15,689 bases of DNA from an uncultured Prevotella sp. (GTDB lineage: Bacteria; Bacteroidota; Bacteroidia; Bacteroidales; Bacteroidaceae), in the NCBI GenBank assembly GCA_902477645.1, contig CABSIA010000062.1:1-15689 (forward strand), in the 5' to 3' direction. Below are positions 5,955 through 12,183 of this stretch, piece by piece (position 1 is the first letter of the stretch; each line of letters begins with the position of its first letter). The notes under the pieces are model-generated. The model did no database searches, had not been told where the DNA came from, and was given only the letters and a program-made list of their open reading frames with translations. The position numbers and the translations under genes were made by a program.

Positions 5955-6107
5955 CAGCGTCGGACAGAGCCTCACGGCGACCACGGTGGCACGGCAGGGC
6001 GTAGAGGCCTATACGTCAGTATGTGGAGGCGGCCAAGGCAGACGTTTTCGGCTCTTTCGTCCGCACGTGTTTTTAACATTTTATTCACATCTAAAACAAT
6101 TAAGACT

Positions 6108-6599
6108 ATGGTAAAAATCGGTTATTCGGTCTACATGGCACCTAACCCGCAGAACTCTGAGGCGGCTCCAAAAGCCTACGCCGCCCTTCAGCTAAACGGC
6201 ACCGTGAGCATCAGCGACCTTGCCAGGCACATGGCTGAGCACAACTCGAAGTACAACAGAGGCGACATTATCGCCGTTATGACAAATGCGGTTGACTGCA
6301 TGCGAGAGATGCTTGCTCAGGGCAACAAAGTCAGCCTCGGCGACCTCGGCGACTTCTCACCGAGCATCAGCTCAAACCCGGCCGAGAAGCTGGAGGATTT
6401 CACCTCGGCAAACATCAAGGGGCTGAACATAAACTTCAAGCCAGGCCCATACCTGCGCAACCTGAGAGACGTGGCAGAGTTTGTGCCCGTGGCAAGCCGC
6501 GCGGCTCAGGCGGCAACCCTCAAGGCCGAGAAGTTGGGACAGAGCACTGTGGATCTCGGTGCGGCCAAAACAAGCATCAGCGGCGGCTCGCAGGGCTAA
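6108..6599 (+). CDS. HU-like DNA-binding protein (Bacteroidetes type)
   Basis: A 163-residue protein of the HU/IHF superfamily as diversified in Bacteroidetes (HU-HIG-like). The N-terminal half has the helical dimerisation part with GTVSISDLARHMAEHNSKYN (31-50) and IIAVMTNAVDCMREML (54-69), followed by the HU beta-turn signature NKVSLGDLGDFSPSI (73-87), corresponding to V-x-L-x-GFG-F in HU. Residues about 92-125 hold the beta-arm region, with INFKPGPYLRNL in the place of the conserved P-x-x-x-L end. The C-terminal 35 residues form an Ala/Gly/Ser-rich tail. It should bind and bend DNA. The start MVKIGYSVYM at 6108 was preferred to upstream in-frame starts because the family begins with this segment and the upstream stretch contains the promoter. 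A strong terminator follows at 6665-6695. Confidence 0.85.
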   Translation: MVKIGYSVYMAPNPQNSEAAPKAYAALQLNGTVSISDLARHMAEHNSKYNRGDIIAVMTNAVDCMREMLAQGNKVSLGDLGDFSPSISSNPAEKLEDFTSANIKGLNINFKPGPYLRNLRDVAEFVPVASRAAQAATLKAEKLGQSTVDLGAAKTSISGGSQG

Positions 6600-6664
6600 A
6601 ATGGCGGATAATCCGCAAAAAACTTTCTTTTTCTTTTTACGTTTTGTTAGTCGTATATTCTGTA

Positions 6665-6695
6665 GGGGAGTCTTTGCGCTCCCCCTTTTTTTTTT
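6665..6695 (+). terminator. Strong intrinsic terminator after the HU-like gene
   Basis: GGGGAG (6665-6670) pairs with CTCCCC (6679-6684) around an 8-nt loop, followed by an uninterrupted run of ten T (6686-6695). It lies 65 nt after the HU stop codon and only 13 nt before the start of the next gene in the same direction. Confidence 0.9.
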
Positions 6696-6708
6696 AATCT
6701 GACATGTT

Positions 6709-6921
6709 ATGAGCAAAAAAGATCTGATACAATACGCCTCCGCCCTGTTCATGCTTGTCTCGGGTGCCGGGCTTGCGTTCGTCTCGTTCTTCCGTGCGGG
6801 CGACGTGACCGAGAACGTGCTCTTCTACGTGGCGCAGTGCATAATCTACGCAGGCTCCGTGTTCGGTGTCTCGGTCTACATTAAGGCAAAGTTCGACGAG
6901 CTTAGAGACAACAGGCAGTAA
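6709..6921 (+). CDS. Two-helix small membrane protein (holin-like)
   Basis: A 70-residue protein with two predicted membrane segments, about residues 7-28 (IQYASALFMLVSGAGLAFVSFF) and 38-58, joined by a short RAGDVTEN loop and ending in a charged tail KAKFDELRDNRQ. Size, two-helix topology and charged C-terminus are those of many class II phage holins, and the cassette also codes for a leaderless M15 peptidase that would need an export route. This is an inference from topology; holin families share little sequence and I recognise no specific one. It starts 13 nt behind a strong terminator and there is no room for an ordinary promoter between, so expression probably depends on read-through from the HU transcript. 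A hairpin follows its stop codon. Confidence 0.7.
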   Translation: MSKKDLIQYASALFMLVSGAGLAFVSFFRAGDVTENVLFYVAQCIIYAGSVFGVSVYIKAKFDELRDNRQ

Positions 6922-6922
6922 C

Positions 6923-6953
6923 AAAAAAAAAGGCTGGCGCAAATGCGTCAGCC
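6923..6953. terminator. Hairpin terminator behind the holin-like gene
   Basis: GGCTGGCGC (6932-6940) pairs with GCGTCAGCC (6945-6953), one G-T pair, around an AAAT loop. Nine A precede it on the plus strand (6923-6931), making a perfect hairpin-plus-T-run terminator for minus-strand transcripts; on the plus strand the following T content is weaker. It lies directly after the stop codon at 6919-6921. Confidence 0.7.
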
Positions 6954-7014
6954 CTCTGTGTGTTAAGTTTTTTCAGAACGCCCAGACGCCGCATATTTCT
7001 GCGTAACGGCGCAA

Positions 7015-7047
7015 AATAAGTTTTTAAGTTTTTAAGCAATAAGCATT
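7015..7047 (+). repeat. TAAG-stepped repeat, copy R4 (variant)
   Basis: Four TAAG tetramers at 7017, 7025, 7033 and 7040 (steps 8, 8, 7) in the same orientation as R3. Twenty bases (7024-7043) equal the reverse complement of the matching part of R2. It ends 17 nt before the gltB junction and is the copy nearest a cassette border. Confidence 0.7.
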
Positions 7048-7064
7048 TTGTCAGTAGAAATTTT

Positions 7065-8789
7065 ATCAAGGTGGCACAGGGAGCCAAGCCTGGCGAGGGT
7101 GGGCAATTGCCGGGATTCAAGGTGAATGAAGTGATAGCCAAAACACGTCACTCCATTCCGGGTATCAGTCTGATATCTCCACCTCCCCATCATGATATTT
7201 ATAGTATAGAGGATCTTGCCCAGCTCATCTTCGACCTGAAAAACGTAAACCCGCATGCTGCCATCAGTGTGAAGCTCGTTGCAGAGAGTGGTGTGGGAAC
7301 TATTGCGGCAGGAGTGGCAAAGGCAAAAGCCGGCCTCATTGTCATATCTGGCGCAGAGGGCGGTACGGGTGCAAGTCCTGCGTCAAGCATGCGTTTTGCG
7401 GGTATCTCGCCAGAGATAGGGCTTGCCGAGACGCAACAGACATTGGTAAGGAACAGACTTCGCGGGCAAGTCCGCCTGCAGGTGGACGGACAGTTGAAGT
7501 CGGGACGCGATGTCATTCTCATGGCATTGTTGGGAGCCGGGGAGTTCAGTTTCGGTACGGCAGCCCTCATTGTGCCGGGCTGTGTCATGATGCGTAAGTG
7601 CAATCTGAACACATGTCCTATGGGCGTGGCTACACAAGACCCGAAATTGCGTGCACACTTCCGTGGCAGTTATAAATATCTCATCAACTACTTCCGCTTT
7701 ATGGCAGAGGAAGTACGCGGGTATCTGGCAGAGATGGGCTATACCTCGCTCAACGATATCGTGGGGCATACCGGGCTTATCGTGCGCAAGAAAAATGAGG
7801 AAGTAATGGCTGTGGATGGGAACGATGCATTACCCAAAGATGTGGCCAGGAGCATCGGGGCAAAGACTGACATGCTGGATTTCTCACGTCTTTTGCATCG
7901 TGAGACGGGACACTGCGCTCTCTATCATGCTACGGGACAGAGACATGAGTTGGACAATGTGCTCGACCAGCAGCTTGTACGTGGTGCGCAGCGTGCCATT
8001 GACAACCAAAGCGAGGTGAATCTCGACTTTGCCATCAAGAACACAGACCGCGCCTGCGGAGCGATGCTCGGCGGAATGACAGCCCGGAAATATGGCGAGG
8101 AAGGACTACCCGACAAGACGGTGAACGTGAAGTTCAAGGGCTCCGCAGGTCAGAGCTTTGGCGCATTCTTGGTGAGGGGAGTTGACTTCAAGCTTGAAGG
8201 CGAGGCGAACGATTACTTTGCAAAGGGACTTTCGGGCGGAAGAATATCCATCTTGCCTCCTATCCGCAGCAATTTCTCTGCCGAGGATAACATCATTGCC
8301 GGTAATACAGGACTTTACGGAGCTACCAGTGGAGAGCTGTATATCAATGGCAAGGTAGGAGAGCGGTTTGGCGTGCGCAACTCGGGAGCCATTGCCGTCA
8401 TTGAGGGTGCCGGCGACCACTGCTGTGAGTATATGACAGGCGGCAGGATTGTCGTACTCGGTGAGACAGGCCGCAACTTTGCAGCCGGTATGAGCGGAGG
8501 TGTGGCATACGTATGGGACAAGAACCACAATTTCGACTACTTCTGTAATATGGATATGGTGGAAATCAACCTTGTGGAAGACAGCAACTACCGCAAGGAG
8601 CTACACGAGCTGATACGCCAGCACTACCTCTACACAGGCTCAAAGCTTGCCCGTACCATGCTCGACGACTGGAACCGCTATGTCGAGGATTTTATCCAAG
8701 TGGTGCCTATCGAGTACAAGCGTGTGCTCCAGGAGGAGCAGATCAGGAAGTTACAGCAAAAAATTGCCGACATGCAGAGAGATTATTAA
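7065..8789 (+). pseudogene. gltB: Glutamate synthase large subunit, 3' part only
   Basis: GltB makes glutamate from glutamine and 2-oxoglutarate together with GltD. Homology begins at Ile-Lys just before VAQGAKPGEGGQLPG, a segment normally in the middle of a protein of about 1,500 residues, and runs to the normal C-terminus: about 574 residues. Present are the C-terminal part of the FMN/2-oxoglutarate domain (SGAEGGTGASP, 93-103 counting from the GTG at 7071), the 3Fe-4S cluster cysteines CVMMRKCNLNTC (171, 177, 182) and the GXGXG beta-helix domain (from about 330). Missing are the N-terminal glutaminase domain with its catalytic Cys and the central domain. A GTG at 7071 could start translation but would not restore glutamine-dependent activity. 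The frame is otherwise intact up to the stop, which argues that the loss is recent or an assembly join. gltD follows after 24 nt. Confidence 0.9.
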
Positions 8790-8813
8790 AAAATCATAAC
8801 TCGTAATTAAACT

Positions 8814-10157
8814 ATGGGAAATCCAATAGCATTTTTGACTATACCACGCAAAGAAGCTGGATATAGGCCAATACATGACAGAATACAAGATTTTGGCGAG
8901 GTAGAGCAAACCTTGAACAGCAACGACCGCCGTCAGCAGGCATCCCGCTGCATGGACTGCGGCGTGCCATTTTGCCACTGGGCTTGTCCTTTGGGCAACA
9001 AGCCGCCAGAGTGGAACGACGCTTTATACAAAGGTGATTGGGAACAGGCATACCGCCTGCTCACTTCCACCAACGACTTTCCTGAGTTTACAGGCCGCAT
9101 TTGTCCAGCACTCTGCGAGAAAGCGTGTGTGCTCAATCTTATGGAGCATGAGCCGAGCACCAACCGTGAGAATGAGGCTGCCATCATAGAGCATGCCTTT
9201 GCAGAGGACTATGTGAGGGCGGAGACACCCGAACGCAATGGTAAGAAAGTTGCGGTGATAGGAGCCGGACCTGCCGGACTGGTAGTGGCTAACCAACTTA
9301 ACCGCACAGGATGTAAGGTGACCGTTTTCGAAGAGCGGGAGAAGGCAGGCGGACTTTTGCGTTACGGTATTCCCAACTTCAAGCTCAACAAGAGTATCAT
9401 CGACCGGCGGCTTCGTCTTTTGGAGCAGGAGGGTATAGAGTTCAGATACAACCAGCATATCGATTTCGCACAACTGCCCGAAGGCTTCGATGCCTATGCG
9501 ATATGCACGGGTACTCCCGAGGCGCGCGACTTGAAGATTCCCGGGCGTGAGCTGAAAGGTGTGTACTTGGCACTCGAACTGCTCTCGCAGCAGAACCGGA
9601 TCTTGGCGGGCATGGAGTTTGCAAAGGACGAATTGGTCAACTGTAAGGGTAAGGACGTGCTTGTCATTGGCGGTGGCGACACTGGCAGCGACTGTATCGG
9701 AACAGCACACCGTCAGGGCTGTAAGAGTGTGACCCAGATAGAGATTATGCCGAAGCCTGCAGAAGGTCCCGAAGACCCGCAAAACCCTTGGCCCAACTGT
9801 CCGCGCACGTTGAAAACGACTTCAAGCCACGAGGAGGGATGCGTGCGCCGGTGGAACATCAACTCTTTGGAGTTTCTCGGCAAGGGCGGCAAGTTGACAG
9901 GCGTGAGAGTACAACCTGTTGGCTGGAAGCCGAATCCTGATGGTGGCAGGCCTTTGATGGTGCCTGCTGCCGAGCCTGAGATCATCAAGGCAGATATCGT
10001 ATTTCTTGCCATGGGATTCTTGAAACCCCAACTGCCAGAGTTCCCAAACAATGTATTTGTCGCAGGTGACGCTGCCAGCGGTGCCTCCCTGGTGGTGCGT
10101 GCCATGGCGGGCGGCAGAAAAACAGCACAACGAATAGCTCAGTTTTTAGAAAAATAA
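8814..10157 (+). CDS. gltD: Glutamate synthase small subunit
   Basis: A 447-residue NAD(P)H-dependent flavoprotein that passes electrons to GltB through iron-sulfur clusters. The N-terminal domain has the cysteines of two 4Fe-4S clusters: CMDCGVPFCHWACPLGN (Cys46, 49, 54, 58) and CPALCEKAC (97, 101, 105). The FAD-binding GAGPAG motif is at 150-155, with the GGLLRYGIPNFKL segment after it, and the second nucleotide-binding motif GGGDTGSDC near 286-294. The C-terminal FAD motif ends in VFVAGDAASGASLVVRAMA-type sequence. The length is slightly below the E. coli protein (472) but complete for this family. It is intact, unlike the gltB in front of it, and would have no partner if gltB is really cut. 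Related proteins (NADPH-dependent oxidoreductase partners of other enzymes) share this fold, but the adjacent gltB settles the name. Confidence 0.95.
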   Translation: MGNPIAFLTIPRKEAGYRPIHDRIQDFGEVEQTLNSNDRRQQASRCMDCGVPFCHWACPLGNKPPEWNDALYKGDWEQAYRLLTSTNDFPEFTGRICPALCEKACVLNLMEHEPSTNRENEAAIIEHAFAEDYVRAETPERNGKKVAVIGAGPAGLVVANQLNRTGCKVTVFEEREKAGGLLRYGIPNFKLNKSIIDRRLRLLEQEGIEFRYNQHIDFAQLPEGFDAYAICTGTPEARDLKIPGRELKGVYLALELLSQQNRILAGMEFAKDELVNCKGKDVLVIGGGDTGSDCIGTAHRQGCKSVTQIEIMPKPAEGPEDPQNPWPNCPRTLKTTSSHEEGCVRRWNINSLEFLGKGGKLTGVRVQPVGWKPNPDGGRPLMVPAAEPEIIKADIVFLAMGFLKPQLPEFPNNVFVAGDAASGASLVVRAMAGGRKTAQRIAQFLEK

Positions 10158-10183
10158 ATGCAACCATCAGGGAAAGTAAGGCA

Positions 10184-10263
10184 TTTCACCAAGGTGACTA
10201 ACTATTTTCACCTTGGTGACTAACACATTTCACCAAGGTGACTAACTCATTTCACCTTGGTGA
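10184..10263. repeat. 22-bp tandem repeat with alternating palindromic cores
   Basis: Cores start at 10186, 10208, 10230 and 10252, an exact 22-bp period. Odd units have TCACCAAGGTGA, even units its reverse complement TCACCTTGGTGA; the first three are followed by CTAAC and a few T-rich bases. Each core also has internal symmetry (TCACC/GGTGA). It lies 26 nt after the gltD stop codon and could act as a terminator-like or protein-binding element. Not a CRISPR: no unique spacers. Confidence 0.9.
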
Positions 10264-10293
10264 AACGCAATGCATAGTCTTATAATTACAAGT

Positions 10294-10374
10294 ATCTCAT
10301 CCATTTTTTGAAAATATCTGCACATTTGCTTGCAGACAGTATGAAAAGGCTTGCACATTTTTCAAAAATGAGAT
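10294..10374. repeat. Imperfect inverted repeat upstream of ftcD
   Basis: ATCTCAT plus TTTTTTGAAAA (10294-10314) is mirrored by TTTTTCAAAAATGAGAT (10358-10374), with a small gap in the left arm. A shorter stem TCTGC/GCAGA (about 10317-10336) lies inside, and TGCACATTT occurs twice (10319 and 10353 region). It is located 45 nt upstream of the ftcD -7 box and could be regulatory. Low certainty. Confidence 0.4.
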
Positions 10375-10418
10375 CAACAATCTGTCAGCATAATATTCTG
10401 TTTCTCACTTTTTTATCG

Positions 10419-10426
10419 TATATTTG
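10419..10426 (+). promoter_or_regulatory. -7 box of the hut operon promoter
   Basis: TATATTTG matches TAnnTTTG and lies 28 nt before the ftcD start codon, giving a leader of about 20 nt. No TTG at the expected -33 spacing; a TGTTTC lies near there. It is the only promoter-like box in front of the three hut genes. Confidence 0.65.
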
Positions 10427-10454
10427 CACAAAACTTCTAAACTACACCTAAACT

Positions 10455-12170
10455 ATGGCAAAGAACAGACAAATTGTAGAATGCGTCCCCAATTTCAGCG
10501 AGGGACGCGACATGGAAATCATAAAGCATATAACAGACGAGATTAAGAGCGTGAAAGGCGTGAGGCTGCTTGATGTGGACCCAGGAGAGGCCACCAACCG
10601 CACGGTGGTTACCTTTGTAGGCGAGCCGGATGCGGTGGCAGAAGCCGCGTTCCGGGGCGTGCGCTGCGCAGGCAGACTTATCGACATGCGCCGGCATCAC
10701 GGCGCTCACCCCAGGATGGGAGCCACGGACGTGCTGCCTATAATTCCTGTATCGGGCATCACTTTGGAGGAATGTGCGGAGCTGGCGCGCACGCTGGCAC
10801 GGCGCATTGCCGACGAGCTTGGCATACCGTGCTACTGCTATGAGGCGGCCGCCCTCTCACCCGAGCGCAAGAACCTTGCCGTTTGCCGCGAGGGTGAGTA
10901 TGAGGCTCTGGCAGAGAAGCTGACCACCAGTGGCAAGCAGCCCGACTTCGGCACACGCCCTGTGGACGAAGCCATGGAACGCACTGGATGCACGGCTGTA
11001 GGAGCACGCGACTTCCTTATAGCCGTAAACTACAACCTTAACACCACATCAACACGCCGCGCCAACGCAATAGCGTTCGACGTAAGAGAGAAGGGACGCC
11101 CCGTGCGCGAGGGCAACCCCATAACGGGCAAGATTGTGCGTGGCGCCGACGGCGAGCCGGTAATGAGACCAGGAACGCTGAAATGCACAAAAGCCATAGG
11201 ATGGTATATTGACGAATATGGCATAGCGCAGGTGTCGATGAACATGACAAACCTGGCCGTGACGCCACTGCACGTGGCTTTCGACGAGGTGTGCCGATGC
11301 GCGCAGAACCGCGGCATACGTGTTACGGGAACAGAGATTGTGGGGCTGATACCCAAAAAGACTCTCATAGACGCCGGCAGATATTTCCTCGAGAAACAGC
11401 ACCGCTCTACAGGCATTCCCGAAGAAGACATAATAAAGATTGCCATAAAGAGCATGGGGCTTGACGACCTTAAGCCTTTCAACCCGCGCGAGAAGGTTAT
11501 TGAGTACATGCTTGAGGATGCGGGAGAGGCCGAAACGAAGAGACTCGCAGACCTGACAGTGAAAGGCTTTGCCGAAGAGACATCGCGCGAGAGCCCGGCA
11601 CCGGGAGGAGGAACAGTCTCGGCATATATGGGAGCACTTGGCGCCGCACTCGCCACAATGGTGGCAAACCTGTCGGGACACAAGGCCGGATGGGACGACC
11701 GCTGGCACGAGTTTGCAGTATGGGCAGACAGGGGACAGGCAATAATGACAGAGCTGCTGCACCTCGTAGACGAGGACACGGAGGCGTTCAACCGCATAAT
11801 GGCGGCTTTCGGCATGCCCAAAAAGACAGACGAGGACAAGCAGGCACGCTCGGAGGCTATCCAAACAGCAACGCTTTATGCCGCACAGGTGCCATTGCGC
11901 ACAATGAAAGCGGCAATGCAGGTGTTTGAAATCTGCCGTGCAATGGTTATAGACGGTAACCCAAACAGCGTGTCGGATGCGGGGGTGGGCGCCCTTGCCG
12001 CACGTGCGGCCGTGCTCGGCGCGGGTCTCAATGTGAAAATAAATGCCGCAGGTTTGAAAGACCGTAACGTGGCCGGCAACCTGACGGCAGAGGCAACCGC
12101 CCTTATGAAGGAAGCTGACGAGGCAGAAAGAGAGATTATGAGACTGACAGAAGAAAAAATAAATCATTAA
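10455..12170 (+). CDS. ftcD: Bifunctional glutamate formimidoyltransferase / formimidoyltetrahydrofolate cyclodeaminase
   Basis: A 571-residue fusion. The N-terminal part (about 1-330) transfers the formimino group from N-formimidoyl-L-glutamate to tetrahydrofolate, freeing glutamate; the C-terminal part (about 358-565) deaminates the product to methenyl-THF and ammonia. Seen: the N-terminal IVECVPNFSEGRD (7-19) and the histidine-rich active-site segment RRHHGAHPRMGATD (79-92) for the transferase, and a FTCD_C-type start AEETSRESPAPGGGTVSAYM (about 371-390) with the following GALGAALATMVANLS for the cyclodeaminase. Length and order equal those of the mammalian enzyme (about 541), whereas some bacteria keep the two activities as separate proteins (ftcD and fchA). 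It is first in the operon, 13 nt before hutU. The enzyme closes the histidine pathway and feeds one-carbon metabolism. Cytoplasmic; no anomalies seen. Confidence 0.95.
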   Translation: MAKNRQIVECVPNFSEGRDMEIIKHITDEIKSVKGVRLLDVDPGEATNRTVVTFVGEPDAVAEAAFRGVRCAGRLIDMRRHHGAHPRMGATDVLPIIPVSGITLEECAELARTLARRIADELGIPCYCYEAAALSPERKNLAVCREGEYEALAEKLTTSGKQPDFGTRPVDEAMERTGCTAVGARDFLIAVNYNLNTTSTRRANAIAFDVREKGRPVREGNPITGKIVRGADGEPVMRPGTLKCTKAIGWYIDEYGIAQVSMNMTNLAVTPLHVAFDEVCRCAQNRGIRVTGTEIVGLIPKKTLIDAGRYFLEKQHRSTGIPEEDIIKIAIKSMGLDDLKPFNPREKVIEYMLEDAGEAETKRLADLTVKGFAEETSRESPAPGGGTVSAYMGALGAALATMVANLSGHKAGWDDRWHEFAVWADRGQAIMTELLHLVDEDTEAFNRIMAAFGMPKKTDEDKQARSEAIQTATLYAAQVPLRTMKAAMQVFEICRAMVIDGNPNSVSDAGVGALAARAAVLGAGLNVKINAAGLKDRNVAGNLTAEATALMKEADEAEREIMRLTEEKINH

Positions 12171-12183
12171 ACTACCACACTAT

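Larger units (their letters stand above)
5674..6107. promoter_or_regulatory. Divergent control region between DUF4248 and the HU-like gene
   Basis: 434 nt without a credible gene. It holds a minus-strand -7 box (5694-5701), a run of 13 T (5749-5761), an AATTAT-ACGG-ATAATT dyad (5808-5823), the 10-bp repeat array (5875-5934), a plus-strand -7 box (5947-5954) and a roughly 150-nt leader before the HU start. The long open frame upstream of the HU start codon in this region is untypical of protein and overlaps the repeats. Confidence 0.65.
826..7064. mobile_element. Integrase-less primase/HU/peptidase cassette interrupting the nitrogen-assimilation locus
   Basis: The block is delimited by loss of P-II homology at about 825 and by the start of mid-gene GltB homology at about 7065. 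Between these points every gene belongs to accessory-type families: a primase-helicase, a possible OB-fold protein, an M15 peptidase, DUF4248, HU-like, a holin-like membrane protein and several small unknowns. It has internal repeat structure not shared with the flanks. No integrase, transposase, relaxase or structural phage gene is present, and I found no convincing terminal inverted repeat or target duplication; only an inverted pentamer TTGAT/ATCAA (821-825 and 7065-7069) at the junctions. Precise ends are therefore estimates to within a few bases. It may be a phage-satellite-like element or a remnant, or the joins may be assembly errors. Confidence 0.6.

Noticed and set aside
5850..6107. 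Upstream extension of the HU-like frame to position 5850
   Set aside because: The added 86 codons cover the 10-bp array and the promoter box and do not resemble any HU-family extension; the ATG at 6108 matches the family start.
6601..6702. 33-codon frame between the HU-like and holin-like genes, the size of the tiny proteins often found behind Bacteroides HU genes
   Set aside because: Its second half is the terminator hairpin and T run; the predicted residues (FFFFL, LPLFFLI) merely reflect T-rich DNA and do not resemble such proteins.
826..7064. Terminal inverted repeats or target-site duplication of a standard transposon
   Set aside because: Comparing the first and last 30 bases of the block gave no convincing match beyond the pentamer at the junctions.
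7020..7070. In-frame extension of the gltB fragment to 7020
   Set aside because: These codons come from repeat R4 and cassette-end sequence and do not match GltB, which upstream of IKVAQGAKPG should have a different conserved segment.
10184..10263. Possible CRISPR array
   Set aside because: The interval between cores is only about 10 bp and nearly identical in each unit; no unique spacers and no cas genes.
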